Source: Spirochaetota bacterium | GTDB lineage: Bacteria; Spirochaetota; Spirochaetia; Treponematales; Treponemataceae | Assembly (NCBI GenBank): GCA_023398165.1 | Contig: JAEWSQ010000026.1 | Location: 1 to 57,683, forward strand | DNA length: 57,683 nucleotides | Direction of reading: 5' to 3' | In this document: positions 1 through 9,334 of the stretch, in pieces | How positions within the stretch are numbered: the first letter of the stretch is position 1 | How the letters are laid out: each line of letters starts with the position of its first letter | Program-made: the position numbers and the translations under genes | Notes under the pieces: generated by a model | What the model was told of the DNA's origin: nothing | Seen by the model: the letters and a program-made list of their open reading frames with translations, nothing else | The model's database searches: none

Positions 1-2
1 GT

Positions 3-1316
3 ATTTCCCTATCTCATGATCAAATTTCATATCTGTGTGAATCATCATGGTTTGAGCGGTTTAATGAACTCGTTGACAGAAGTTCCCTCATCGATTTTTC
101 AACGCCTTCACGATTCACAAAAATTAATCAGCTTTATGACAGGACATATATTCCTGCAGGTTTTTTAACCGGCAATATTGGAAATTCGGTACAAAATCAG
201 ACAACTATACGTACAATTTTATATTCGTTCCCGGAAGCCCGTTCTTTGTATGCAAGAATGATGTATGTAAGCCTTCTTGTTAACCAGTACAGGGGAGACA
301 AGTCACGGAAAAAATCTGCCAGGGAATTTTTATGGCAGGCTCAAAACAGCAGCGCCTTTTTATTCATCGAAGGGAGAGGCATTAAACAGTATCATTCGTT
401 GCTTGAGACAGCATTCCGCCATCTTCTCCAGGCAGAAAAAATGGTCAGAGAAAATACTGCCTCAGGAATCAGCGAATCAAGCATCAGTTTTGATTACGAC
501 ATGGACGGTATGAAGGAATATTTATTCCATCAAAACGGTTTTAATGCCTTCATATCAGCTTCGGGCGGAATTCTTTTTGAGCTTGATGTTCTATTTTCAA
601 ACAGAAATTACTGCAATACCATACAGCGTATAAAAAAATATGACTGTGTTACCGATGCATACCCGAAAAAAATGTTTATAGACCACTTCATCGAACCCGA
701 CTCTTTCCAGAAATTCCTTCAGGATGCGTCCCAAACATCTCCGGTATTTTCGCAGATACAATATGCAGAGGTTTCTTTTGATTCATATAAAAGGGAAGTA
801 CAGCTTAAGGCGACCGCATTATACGGACTTCTCCAGCAGCCGGTCAGTCTGAAAAAAATCTACAGTTTGTCTAATAACGGCATCAGAGTTCAGTACATTA
901 TTAAAAATAAGAGTCCGCTTCCCTTAAAGGCAAAATTTGCAGTTGAATCTAATATATCAATAGTAAACGGCGGAAGCGAACAGCTCATTGAATTAATTTC
1001 AGGTGAAAAATGCGAGATTCTTGATTCTTCAAAATCTTCCATTCACCAGACTGATATTTCACTGCTTCAAATTACCGATAAAGACACCAACAGCACCTTC
1101 ATTTTTGAGCCCAATGAAGTTTCAGGAATAAGCGTCCAGCCGCTGACTATTACAAGGCCGGTTGGAGAAAAGCTTGAAACGTTACAGCAGGCTTCAACAG
1201 TTTGTTTTTTCTGGGATCTTACGATTGCTCCCGATTATGAAGTTGAAAAAATGCTGTACCTGGGAATTACATCTTCAAAAAAAACAGCTTCATCCAGGCG
1301 GAAAAAACAATCATAA
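3..1316 (+). CDS. GH57 4-alpha-glucanotransferase / alpha-amylase, C-terminal part (5' truncated by window edge)
   Basis: The reading frame is open from the first bases of the window to the stop at 1314-1316, so this is the 3' part of a longer gene. The first complete codon in frame starts at position 3; a TTG at 246 is internal and not the true start. The visible 437 residues match the end of the GH57 (beta/alpha)7 barrel, with the stretch FPEARSLYARMMYVS. This is followed by the beta-sandwich domain (DUF1925/DUF1926 type), recognisable from the segment DYDMDGMKEYLFHQNGF and an ASGGILFELD block. The family cleaves and transfers alpha-1,4-glucan segments. With glgA and glgC elsewhere in the window it suggests cytoplasmic glycogen turnover. 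The catalytic glutamate and aspartate lie upstream and cannot be checked. Family assignment is fairly sure; the choice between amylase and transferase is not. Confidence 0.72.
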   Translation: MSLSHDQISYLCESSWFERFNELVDRSSLIDFSTPSRFTKINQLYDRTYIPAGFLTGNIGNSVQNQTTIRTILYSFPEARSLYARMMYVSLLVNQYRGDKSRKKSAREFLWQAQNSSAFLFIEGRGIKQYHSLLETAFRHLLQAEKMVRENTASGISESSISFDYDMDGMKEYLFHQNGFNAFISASGGILFELDVLFSNRNYCNTIQRIKKYDCVTDAYPKKMFIDHFIEPDSFQKFLQDASQTSPVFSQIQYAEVSFDSYKREVQLKATALYGLLQQPVSLKKIYSLSNNGIRVQYIIKNKSPLPLKAKFAVESNISIVNGGSEQLIELISGEKCEILDSSKSSIHQTDISLLQITDKDTNSTFIFEPNEVSGISVQPLTITRPVGEKLETLQQASTVCFFWDLTIAPDYEVEKMLYLGITSSKKTASSRRKKQS

Positions 1317-1359
1317 TCCCCATTGACACACACGCACATAAAAAATTATCATAGAGGTT

Positions 1360-3675
1360 ATGAATAGAAGATTAATAACCTCAGCACTGCCTTATGTAAA
1401 TAATATTCCTCATTTAGGGAACCTTATACAGGTTCTTTCAGCAGATGTTTTTGCCCGGTTTTGCAGAAGCCGCGGCTACGATACCATGTATGTCTGCGGA
1501 ACCGATGAATACGGAACCGCTACCGAAACCCGTGCACAGGAAGAAGGAAAGACTCCCCGGGATCTTTGCGATTATTACCATGAAATACATAAAGATATTT
1601 ACCAGTGGTTCGATATTGCTTTTGATCATTTTGGTCGGACATCTACTCCGCAGCAGACTGAAATTGTACAGAACATGTTTTTAGCCCTCGATAAAAACGG
1701 GTTTATTAAAGAAAACACCATTGAACAGCTGTATTGCCCGGACTGTAAAAGATTTCTTGCAGACCGTTATGTAAGGGGTATATGCCCTCACTGCGGGTAT
1801 GATGAAGCGAGAGGCGATCAGTGTGAGCACTGCGGAAAACTTCTTGAGCCTCAGGAATTAAAAAGTCCCCGGTGTTCCACCTGTTCCCAGACACCTCAGC
1901 TTAAAGAAACAAAACATCTGTACATTGATCTGCCGGGCATTCAGGAACGCTACAGCGTTTGGATGAAGGATGCTTCAGAAAAGGGTCAGTGGGCTAAAAA
2001 CGCCGTTCAAATGACACAGGCGTGGATCCGCGACGGTCTGCATGAAAGAGCAATTACAAGAGATTTAAAATGGGGCATACCTGTTCCTAAAAAGGGATTT
2101 GAAGATAAAGTTTTTTACGTCTGGTTTGATGCACCGATCGGCTATATTTCCATTACAAAGGCATTAACAGACGGCCTTAATAATCCGGATTTTGACTGGA
2201 AGGCATGGTGGCTTCCCGAAGAATCAAATGCAAAAAATGCTTCGGTACCTGTTGATTTATTCCAGTTCATCGGAAAAGACAACATTCCGTTTCATACCGT
2301 TATCTTCCCTTCAACCCTGATAGGTTCGGGGAAAAAATGGACTAAACTGTATCATATGTCCAGTACCGAATACCTGAATTACGAATCGGGAAAATTTTCA
2401 AAATCAAAGGGAATCGGTGTTTTCGGCAGCGATGCAAAAGAATCAGGAATTCCGTCGGATGCATGGCGCTTCTACATTTTTTACAACAGGCCTGAGAAAT
2501 CAGACACCCAGTTTACCTGGAAAGATTTTCAGGAAAAACTCAACAGCGAACTGATCGGCAATCTTGGGAACCTTGTTAACAGAACACTTACATTCATCCA
2601 GCGTTACTACGGCGGTGTAATTCCGCAGGGTAAGAAAGATGACGTGTTATGGGATAAAGTTATTGAAGCTGAAAAGAAGGTAACTGATTTGCTTGAATGG
2701 GCGGAGCTCAAAGATGCATTTCACGGTATTTTTGAAATCTCATCGATTGCAAATAAGGCATTTCAGGACGGGGAGCCTTGGAAGACAAGAACTACAGATC
2801 CTTCAAAAGCAGCCGACCTTCTTTGGAACCTGTGCTACATAATTAAGGATTTAATGATTATGTGCCATCCTTACATGCCCAAGTACGCGGAGAAAGTTCT
2901 CTCATTTTTTAATAAAACCGTAGTGAACGGAAGAATAGGAAAACCGTCAAAAGAGGGAAGTCTTTCATGGAACAGTTTGGGTATTACCGAAGGATTGTCC
3001 AGTGTAAACGGCAATGAAATTATCTTTACTCCCATGGATAATCCTTCCATGGAGGCTTATAGAACAAAATACTCCGGCAGCCAGAAGGAACGGAAAGAGG
3101 CCGAAATAAAAACACAAGTAAAAGAGAAAAAAATGGACGAAACTCAAAAGGAACAGGTCAGGGAAAGTGTCGATCAGACAGCAGTTTTCAACACAAAAAT
3201 AGCTTTAAAAATTGCTAAAATTATGAAAGTTGAAAAACATCCTGAAGCTGATAAACTCTATATTGAAACGCTTGATGACGGCAGCGGGGAGGAAAGAGTC
3301 ATCCTTTCCGGCCTCGTACCGTACTGTACCGAAGAAGAGCTTCTTGGGAAATCTGTTGTTATTGCTGATAACCTGAAACCAAGAAAGATGCGCGGTATTG
3401 AGAGCAGGGGTATGCTGCTTGCCGCAGACTATACCGACAGCGAAGGGAAAGAGCATGTAGAAGTGCTTGACTGTCCATGGGCACAAAGCGGAACACCTGT
3501 TGTGCTTGAAGGACAGGATCCTAATGCACAAAAAGCAGAATCCATCGATGCCGATACCTTTTTTTCTGTACAGATAACCGTTAAAAATAAAGTTGTTAAT
3601 ATTAACGGAATTCCGTTATGCGCAAACGGTAAGGTTATAACAACTTCGATTACAGAAAACGGTCAGGTAGGCTGA
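1360..3675 (+). CDS. metG: Methionine--tRNA ligase with C-terminal tRNA-binding domain
   Basis: Class I aminoacyl-tRNA synthetase that charges tRNA-Met and initiator tRNA. The 771-residue protein has the HIGH-type signature as PHLGN (residues 17-21). A zinc knuckle insert follows with four CxxC pairs (CPDC, CPHC, CEHC, CSTC; about residues 125-180). The KMSKS loop reads FSKSK near residue 346. The anticodon-binding helical domain runs to about residue 560. After a charged lysine/glutamate linker, residues from about 610 form an EMAP-II/Trbp111-like OB-fold tRNA-binding domain (VEKHPEADKLY, KPRKMRGIESRGM). This is the long dimeric bacterial form. The ATG is preceded by AGAGG. The next gene starts 2 nt after the stop. 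Confidence 0.97.
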   Translation: MNRRLITSALPYVNNIPHLGNLIQVLSADVFARFCRSRGYDTMYVCGTDEYGTATETRAQEEGKTPRDLCDYYHEIHKDIYQWFDIAFDHFGRTSTPQQTEIVQNMFLALDKNGFIKENTIEQLYCPDCKRFLADRYVRGICPHCGYDEARGDQCEHCGKLLEPQELKSPRCSTCSQTPQLKETKHLYIDLPGIQERYSVWMKDASEKGQWAKNAVQMTQAWIRDGLHERAITRDLKWGIPVPKKGFEDKVFYVWFDAPIGYISITKALTDGLNNPDFDWKAWWLPEESNAKNASVPVDLFQFIGKDNIPFHTVIFPSTLIGSGKKWTKLYHMSSTEYLNYESGKFSKSKGIGVFGSDAKESGIPSDAWRFYIFYNRPEKSDTQFTWKDFQEKLNSELIGNLGNLVNRTLTFIQRYYGGVIPQGKKDDVLWDKVIEAEKKVTDLLEWAELKDAFHGIFEISSIANKAFQDGEPWKTRTTDPSKAADLLWNLCYIIKDLMIMCHPYMPKYAEKVLSFFNKTVVNGRIGKPSKEGSLSWNSLGITEGLSSVNGNEIIFTPMDNPSMEAYRTKYSGSQKERKEAEIKTQVKEKKMDETQKEQVRESVDQTAVFNTKIALKIAKIMKVEKHPEADKLYIETLDDGSGEERVILSGLVPYCTEEELLGKSVVIADNLKPRKMRGIESRGMLLAADYTDSEGKEHVEVLDCPWAQSGTPVVLEGQDPNAQKAESIDADTFFSVQITVKNKVVNINGIPLCANGKVITTSITENGQVG

Positions 3676-3677
3676 GT

Positions 3678-4775
3678 TTGACTCAAACTGCTTCAGTACA
3701 GTTAGAAGAGAAAGCTCGTGAATTGAGCAGTTCAGAAAGTTTCTTACAGACGTCTTTTTGGGCTGAATTTAAAAGCCTGCACGGATGGAATCATTCACAG
3801 TATTCAATAACTGCCTTGATTAACGGAGTTGAACTGTCACTCAGCTGTTCTGTTTTGTTCCGTACATTTTCAAGCATCTTTACAATCTGTTATATTCCTC
3901 TGGGAATTGAACTTGGGCAGAAATGTCCTTTTTCATATTCATCGGGGGATTATCAGCTGCTTTTAAAAGAATTCTGTTCAGAACTGGCTAAAAAGTGTCC
4001 TAAGAACACCCTTTGTATCCGGATCGATCCCCCTATATCATTTATAAAACAGGAAGATGTTTTAACATATGTATCATATTTTGAGAAAAATTATCATCCA
4101 TTAAAAAAAGCCCCTGTCAATATACAGCCGCCCGATACGGTAATTCTTGATTTATCACTGTCAGAAGACGGGCTTTTAGATCAGATGAAAAGCAAATGGC
4201 GGTATAATATAAGGCTTGCTGAAAAGAAAGGTGTTGTCGTTGTTCAGGATGAAAACGAAAATATTGATATTTTTTATTCCCTATACGAACAGACAGCAAA
4301 ACGCGACGGCATAGCAATCCATTCCAAAGATTATTATAAATCCCTGTTTGTGCTTGCAAAGAAATACAAGGATGTGAAGGTCAGGTTATATACTGCGCTT
4401 CATGAAGGGGACGTTATTGCTTCTATAATCACTCTTTTCACCAAAAATCAGGGAGTATACGTTTATGGTGCTTCCTCGAATGAAAAAAGAAACCTCATGA
4501 GCACGTACCTTCTTCAATGGAAAGCAATCTGCGACGCAAAATCGGAAGGATGCCTCTCGTATGATTTTTACGGTATTCCTCCAACGGATGATGAGCATCA
4601 TCCTATGCACGGTCTATACCGCTTTAAAACAGGATTCGGAGGCAGAATAATTCATAGAATTGGAAGCATTGACTATCCTGTATCAGGTTTTTATATAGTA
4701 TACTCATTTGCGGAGTTGATTAGGAATTTTTGGTTTAAAAAAGTAAAAAAAATAGCAACAGACCGCCGTTCTTAA
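3678..4775 (+). CDS. FemAB-family peptidoglycan bridge aminoacyltransferase (FemX-like)
   Basis: 365 residues with the duplicated GNAT-like fold of Fem transferases. Clear family signatures are the segment LDLSLSEDGLLDQMKSKWRY followed by NIRLAEKKGV in the middle, and the C-terminal YDFYGIP...GLYRFKTGFGG block. Fem proteins transfer amino acids from aminoacyl-tRNA onto the stem peptide of lipid II on the cytoplasmic side. Treponema peptidoglycan is reported to carry ornithine and glycine, so glycyl transfer onto ornithine is a reasonable guess, but substrate is inference. The start is a TTG only 2 nt after the metG stop, so translation is probably coupled to the upstream synthetase. That pairing is suggestive, since Fem enzymes consume charged tRNA. 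Confidence 0.85.
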   Translation: MTQTASVQLEEKARELSSSESFLQTSFWAEFKSLHGWNHSQYSITALINGVELSLSCSVLFRTFSSIFTICYIPLGIELGQKCPFSYSSGDYQLLLKEFCSELAKKCPKNTLCIRIDPPISFIKQEDVLTYVSYFEKNYHPLKKAPVNIQPPDTVILDLSLSEDGLLDQMKSKWRYNIRLAEKKGVVVVQDENENIDIFYSLYEQTAKRDGIAIHSKDYYKSLFVLAKKYKDVKVRLYTALHEGDVIASIITLFTKNQGVYVYGASSNEKRNLMSTYLLQWKAICDAKSEGCLSYDFYGIPPTDDEHHPMHGLYRFKTGFGGRIIHRIGSIDYPVSGFYIVYSFAELIRNFWFKKVKKIATDRRS

Positions 4776-4789
4776 TGTGTTAAACTTGG

Positions 4790-4805
4790 TATAATGATGT
4801 ATAAT
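4790..4805 (+). promoter_or_regulatory. Candidate -10 elements upstream of PEGA lipoprotein
   Basis: Two perfect TATAAT hexamers lie 10 bp apart (4790-4795 and 4800-4805) in the 82-bp gap before the lipoprotein gene. No good -35 is visible at 16-18 bp from either, so promoter strength is uncertain. Confidence 0.4.
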
Positions 4806-4857
4806 ATTAGATATTCATCGATGTATTTTTTGTATTCACTTTTAAAAGGAGTTTTGT

Positions 4858-5217
4858 ATGAATCGGAAAAGTTGCATAGCGCTTGTTCTTTTGGTATTAG
4901 TTGTGTTCAGTTCCTGCGTTACTAAAACGAAGGTATCTTTTACCACAGATATTCCCGGTGCGGAAGTAATTATTGACGGTGAAAGTATCGGTCAGACTCC
5001 CTGCACAGCCGAAATAACTAATGCAGTCTGGGAAGATCAGGAAGTTATTGTAAGAAAGAACGGATTAAAAGACTATAAAACAGAGCTTAAAAAAGAACCC
5101 AAAATTATTAATATAATTACCGGTGTTCTCCTTGCTCCCGTAACACTCTATATACCGCTTTTATGGTGCTACGGACCTGAGGAAACCCAGTATTTTGAAT
5201 TAGGTAAAGCAAAATAA
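4858..5217 (+). CDS. PEGA-domain lipoprotein
   Basis: 119-residue exported protein. The N-terminus MNRKS is followed by a hydrophobic stretch ending VVFSSC, a relaxed spirochaetal lipobox with the acylated cysteine at about residue 20. Residues 26-75 form one PEGA domain (VSFTTDIPGAEVIIDGESIG then QTPCTAEI), a small beta domain common in surface and envelope proteins. A second hydrophobic segment (IINIITGVLLAPVTLYIPLLW) near the C-terminus could be a membrane segment or a cell-surface hairpin. The ATG has a good AAAAGGAG site 6 nt upstream. The gene stands alone, with its own -10 boxes and a strong terminator. Function unknown; envelope location inferred. Confidence 0.85.
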   Translation: MNRKSCIALVLLVLVVFSSCVTKTKVSFTTDIPGAEVIIDGESIGQTPCTAEITNAVWEDQEVIVRKNGLKDYKTELKKEPKIINIITGVLLAPVTLYIPLLWCYGPEETQYFELGKAK

Positions 5218-5236
5218 TTTTCTAAGTGACCATAGT

Positions 5237-5292
5237 AAAAAAAGCTGTCCAACTTTGAGGATTCACCTCATTTCCGGGCAGCTTTTTTTTAT
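5237..5292 (+). terminator. Rho-independent terminator after PEGA lipoprotein
   Basis: Stem AGCTGTCC (5243-5250) pairs with GGGCAGCT (5276-5283), with a nested GAGG/CCTC stem and a run of eight T on the + strand. The A-run on the other side makes it potentially bidirectional. Confidence 0.9.
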
Positions 5293-5328
5293 TTTAATAA
5301 CCCTACCTGAGTCCAGTCCGCTTAATAA

Positions 5329-5357
5329 TTGAGCATTCATACATAATTATCTGTTAT
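5329..5357 (+). promoter_or_regulatory. Candidate promoter for RNase Z / ABC operon
   Basis: TTGAGC (5329-5334), 17-bp spacer, TGTTAT (5352-5357). Each box matches consensus at four of six positions. It lies between a terminator and the next gene, where a promoter is expected. Confidence 0.4.
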
Positions 5358-5379
5358 TTGTGTAATAGAGGATAGCGGA

Positions 5380-6345
5380 GTGTTGAAATTCAGCCGTTTT
5401 TTCTATATATTTTATGACATGAATCTTGAAGCCTTTGTTCTCGGCTGCGGAGGCATGATGCCTTTACCGTACCGATCCCTTACATCTGTTCTTGTCCGCA
5501 GAGAAGGAGACTTATTTTTATTTGACGGCGGAGAGGGAACGCAGGTTTCTTTGCGCAGACTTAATCTAAAATGGAAAAAAATAAATGCAATTTTTGTAAG
5601 TCACACCCACGCTGACCATGTCACGGGTATACCCGGATTGATGATGCTTTCTTCCCAGGTTGACAGAGAGGAGCCTTTATACATATACGGTCCTCCGATC
5701 ATTGCAGAATATATTGAAACCAGCAGAAAAGTACTTAACATGTACATTAATTATGAGATTATTGTTAAAGAAATAACCGCTCCCTGTATAGTGCACGAAG
5801 GGGAAGGATTTTATATCCGCGCATTTCCCCTGAATCATACGAGAGTTTGCGTCGGTTATGCCCTTGAAGAACTGGACAGGCCGGGAGAATTTAAACCTGA
5901 TAAAGCTAAAGAACTTAATGTACCGTGCGGTCCCATGTGGTCCAAGCTTCAAAACGGCGAATCTGTAGTCTCTGCAGACGGACAAACCATTGTACCCGAA
6001 CAGGTTCTCGGACCGAAACGAAGCGGAAGAAAGATAAGCTATGTTACCGATACGGCATATATGAACAGTATTGCAAAAGAAGTGCAGGGATCCGATTTAT
6101 TATTCTGCGAGGGCATGTTTGACGAGCAGTATAAAGATCAGGCGCAGGAAAAAAAACATATGACCGCATTACAGGCCGCCTCAATTGCACGGGATGCAAA
6201 AGTAAAGCAGATGGCAATGATTCATTACAGCCCCAGGTATACTGACAGCGAGCTGAAAAATTTACTGAATGAGGCACAGACTGTTTTCCCCAATACAGTA
6301 CTTTCACGGGACCGCATGGTCTTCGATGTTCCCTATGAAGATTAA
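5380..6345 (+). CDS. rnz: Ribonuclease Z (tRNA 3' endonuclease), MBL fold
   Basis: Zinc-dependent endonuclease that removes the 3' trailer of tRNA precursors. It matters here because none of the window's four tRNA genes encodes CCA. The metallo-beta-lactamase motif SHTHADH is at residues 74-80 (H75, H77, D79, H80). The FPLNHTRVCVGY histidine, the VTDTAYM aspartate, HMTALQAA and the MIHYSPRY histidine follow in the order expected for RNase Z. Length (321) is typical. The GTG at 5380 is preferred because AGAGGA lies about 7 nt upstream. The ATG at 5419, where homologues usually begin (MNLEAFVLGCGG), has no visible ribosome site, so the first 13 residues may be an extension or a wrong start. The ABC operon follows after 23 nt. 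Confidence 0.9.
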   Translation: MLKFSRFFYIFYDMNLEAFVLGCGGMMPLPYRSLTSVLVRREGDLFLFDGGEGTQVSLRRLNLKWKKINAIFVSHTHADHVTGIPGLMMLSSQVDREEPLYIYGPPIIAEYIETSRKVLNMYINYEIIVKEITAPCIVHEGEGFYIRAFPLNHTRVCVGYALEELDRPGEFKPDKAKELNVPCGPMWSKLQNGESVVSADGQTIVPEQVLGPKRSGRKISYVTDTAYMNSIAKEVQGSDLLFCEGMFDEQYKDQAQEKKHMTALQAASIARDAKVKQMAMIHYSPRYTDSELKNLLNEAQTVFPNTVLSRDRMVFDVPYED

Positions 6346-6368
6346 TATGTATTTTTAAAGAGGTTTCT

Positions 6369-7076
6369 TTGATAACTATACAGGCTTTTTCAAAAAATTA
6401 CGGTACAGTTTCTGCAGTAAAATCCCTTTCCTGTGAAATTCAAAAAGGAAGAATCACCGGTATTTTGGGGGCAAACGGAGCAGGGAAGACCACTGTTTTA
6501 AAAGCCGTATGTGCTCTTCATTATCCGACTGATGGCAGTATTATTGTTGATGATTTTTCAGTCAGTAATAATCCCCTTGAAGTAAAAAGAATAACAGGCT
6601 TTGTGAGTGAATCAGCAGCATTTTATCCGCAGTTTACTGTGGTAGAATTTCTAAAGTTTGTAAGAGAATTCCGGGACTGCACATTACAACAGATGGATAA
6701 CGTAATTGAGCAGTGTTCCCTCGGCGATGTTCTGCACAAAAAGACCGGCACCCTTTCAAAAGGATTCAAGCAGAGGCTTTCATTTGCCCAGGCCCTTATG
6801 CATAATCCTTCTGTTCTTGTATTGGATGAACCCGCCTCCGGCCTGGATCCTATCCAAATTCAGGGAATGAGACATTTACTTAAATCATTGGAAAATGAAA
6901 AAACAATAATTCTCTCGACACACCTTATGCAGGAAGTAGATTCATTATGTACTGATCTACTGGTGCTCCATAAGGGATCCCTGGTGTATTCAGGCCGAGT
7001 CGACACAGTTCTTTCTTATACAAAAACTCAAACCCTGGATGAAGCATTTCTTCATTTAACGAAAGAAGCATCATGA
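6369..7076 (+). CDS. ABC transporter ATP-binding protein (GldA/CcmA type)
   Basis: 235-residue ATPase. Walker A is GANGAGKT (residues 34-41), the signature is LSKGFKQR near residue 130, Walker B plus D-loop is VLVLDEPASGLDP near 150, and the H-loop is STHLMQE. The TTG start has AAAGAGG upstream. It overlaps the following permease-GldG gene by 4 nt, and DUF4340 follows, so the three form one transporter unit. Proteins of this layout are annotated as gliding-motility (Gld) or ABC-2 exporters, but spirochaetes do not use the Bacteroidetes gliding machinery. The substrate is unknown; an envelope or periplasmic role is likely. Confidence 0.92.
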   Translation: MITIQAFSKNYGTVSAVKSLSCEIQKGRITGILGANGAGKTTVLKAVCALHYPTDGSIIVDDFSVSNNPLEVKRITGFVSESAAFYPQFTVVEFLKFVREFRDCTLQQMDNVIEQCSLGDVLHKKTGTLSKGFKQRLSFAQALMHNPSVLVLDEPASGLDPIQIQGMRHLLKSLENEKTIILSTHLMQEVDSLCTDLLVLHKGSLVYSGRVDTVLSYTKTQTLDEAFLHLTKEAS

Positions 7077-9334
7077 TGAAGAATACCTTTCCGGCACTGC
7101 TGAAAAAAGAACTATTTACTCTTCTTATATCGCCGGTTTCCTATGCCGCCGTTTTACTGTTTTTTTTGGGAAATACTATACATTTTTTTATTATTGAGCA
7201 GTTTTTTGTTTTAGGAAGAGGAAGTTCCGATCTTCGTTTTTTCTTCAACAGCATGCCCTATATTAGCATACTCGTAATTCCAGCTCTTACAATGAACTGC
7301 TGGTCAAGCGAGAATGACTTCATTGAAAGTTCCCCGTTTACATCAACGCAGCTTGTCCTTGCAAAGTTTTTTGTCTCTTCTTTTTTCATACTCTGTGCAA
7401 TACTTCTATGTACCGCAGTACCGGTAGTTGTAAGTTTTTTTGCTGATATTGACAGCGCACAATGTGTGAGCGGCTTTTTTGTGATGATCCTTTGTGCTTT
7501 ATCATATACTGCTTTGGGTATATTTACATCTGTTTTATTCCGCAGTCAAATTGCATCATTTCTGGCATCCGCACTTATACTTTTTTGTGTAAATTCAATT
7601 CATCTCATACCTCTTTATGTTTCTCTTCCTTCTTTTTTATCAGCAGCAGTCCGTTTTATTTCCTATGCATGGCACTTTGATGCCGCCTTGAAAGGAATTA
7701 TTAATACCCAGGATGTTTTCTTTTATCTTATTTGTACCGTTCTTTTACTGACTATATCAGTATTTATACGAGAGAGACGAAAGGGAAGAGTCTACAGAAA
7801 GCTTCTTGTACTGCTTTCAGCACTTGCCTTTATTTTACTTTTTATAACATCCTCACTGTATTATAAAAGATTTGATTTTACTAAATCAAAATTATTTTCT
7901 CTATCAAAAGTAACAAGTGAAATTCTCAGCGGTGCTGAAGAACAAATAAAAATAACTTATTATCTTTCAAAAGGACTTGAGGAATTGTATCCCCAGGTAC
8001 GCGATATAAAAGATTTTTTACAAAATATATCGATGAATGAAAAATTAATATCCCTTGTTATTGCAGATCCTGAAAAAAATGAGAATACTTCAATACTCTC
8101 ATCGCTTGGAATAGAAAGCCAGCAGATACAGACAGTGAAGGGAAATGAAACAAGTTTGCTTACGGTATATTCATCAATAGTTATTGAATACTTAAATTCA
8201 ATTGAAGTAATTCCTTTTGTATTATCCGCCAACTCGCTTGAATTCGATCTTGTTACAAGAATATCAACTCTTTTGCGCGGAGGGAAAAAAACACTCTTTA
8301 TAGCAGAAGGAACAGAATTATCAATTGAGCAGGATTATTCTTATGTTCTTCCATGGATAGAAAATGCCGGATATAAGGCAGTCATCATAGAGGAGGAAAC
8401 TACTTTTGAAAACAGCCCGCAATCACCTCTTGTAGTCATAGGAAGCAGTTTTAGTGAAAACATGGTTCAAAAAATAGAAAAATTTATTATGAGAGGAGGG
8501 AGAGCTCTCTTTTTTGTTTCTGCAAATAAAACAAATATTTATACTGATTGGTCTGTATCGCCTGCACAAGACGACAGCCTTCTTCTTTCTATGCTTTCAT
8601 ATTGGGGTTTATCAGTGGACGGAGGACTGGTAATGGATGTGTCCAATTACCGGTTAACCATGCAGAGTACAGACGGTTCATCGTATGATTATTTGAATTA
8701 TCCCTTATGGGTTTGCATTCTTCCGGGTTCAGTATTTGACCATCCTATTACACGCTCTTTTGCAGGGCTTGAATTATACTGGGCAAGCCCACTGTCAGTT
8801 TTCTCAACAGAAACCACTACCGTATCTGTTCCGATAGTTACTTCTTCACAAAGTTATATACAGAAACCTTTCAGTCTTACATCAGGCATAGATAGTCAGG
8901 ATAACAGTGCTTCATATCTCACTGACCCTTACAAACTGAAAACGCTTAATTATGCATCACTTGAAAAAAAGCAATCTCCGGTTCTTGCGGTACTTGAAGG
9001 AAGCGTTCCAGGGTATTTTTCGGCTCAAAAAAGTGAACAAACAATCATAGCTCTTATACCGGATCAGTATGCAGTATCTAATATGGTTGAATATACAAAC
9101 AGTGCCCATAACCTCGATCTTTTTGTAAATATTCTTTTGTACATTTCCAATGAGGAGGAACTCCTTCCGGTAAAAAACAAAGGAACATTTTACAGTCTAT
9201 ATAAAATCGAAAACAGCGATGAATTTTCACATGTTCAAAAAGTAAGCTACTCTATTGTTTTTATAGTCATTCCGCTGTGTGTAGTATCAGTGCCGTTTTG
9301 CGCTGCAGGTTTCAGGAAAAAACGAAAAGTATGA
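7073..9334 (+). CDS. Fused ABC-2 permease (GldF-like) and GldG-like auxiliary protein
   Basis: 753 residues containing two proteins that are separate in many genomes. Residues 1-230 hold about six hydrophobic segments of an ABC-2 permease, including LLKKELFTLLISPVSYA at the start. A seventh membrane helix (LLVLLSALAFILLFITSSLY, about 240-260) leads into a large periplasmic GldG/ABC-transporter-auxiliary domain (SKVTSEILSGAEEQIKITYY, then the ISTLLRGGKKTLFIAEG segment and a GLSVDGGLVMD block). The last 25 residues are a C-terminal anchor with a basic tail (FRKKRKV). Start ATG overlaps the ATPase stop, and the DUF4340 start overlaps this stop as ATGA. The fusion fixes 1:1 stoichiometry of channel and auxiliary subunit. 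Transported substrate unknown. Confidence 0.85.
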   Translation: MMKNTFPALLKKELFTLLISPVSYAAVLLFFLGNTIHFFIIEQFFVLGRGSSDLRFFFNSMPYISILVIPALTMNCWSSENDFIESSPFTSTQLVLAKFFVSSFFILCAILLCTAVPVVVSFFADIDSAQCVSGFFVMILCALSYTALGIFTSVLFRSQIASFLASALILFCVNSIHLIPLYVSLPSFLSAAVRFISYAWHFDAALKGIINTQDVFFYLICTVLLLTISVFIRERRKGRVYRKLLVLLSALAFILLFITSSLYYKRFDFTKSKLFSLSKVTSEILSGAEEQIKITYYLSKGLEELYPQVRDIKDFLQNISMNEKLISLVIADPEKNENTSILSSLGIESQQIQTVKGNETSLLTVYSSIVIEYLNSIEVIPFVLSANSLEFDLVTRISTLLRGGKKTLFIAEGTELSIEQDYSYVLPWIENAGYKAVIIEEETTFENSPQSPLVVIGSSFSENMVQKIEKFIMRGGRALFFVSANKTNIYTDWSVSPAQDDSLLLSMLSYWGLSVDGGLVMDVSNYRLTMQSTDGSSYDYLNYPLWVCILPGSVFDHPITRSFAGLELYWASPLSVFSTETTTVSVPIVTSSQSYIQKPFSLTSGIDSQDNSASYLTDPYKLKTLNYASLEKKQSPVLAVLEGSVPGYFSAQKSEQTIIALIPDQYAVSNMVEYTNSAHNLDLFVNILLYISNEEELLPVKNKGTFYSLYKIENSDEFSHVQKVSYSIVFIVIPLCVVSVPFCAAGFRKKRKV

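Noticed and set aside
1317..1359. T-box or other leader before metG (and before trpS, thrC)
   Set aside because: Upstream gaps are too short or promoter-proximal, and no T-box bulge or specifier loop is visible.
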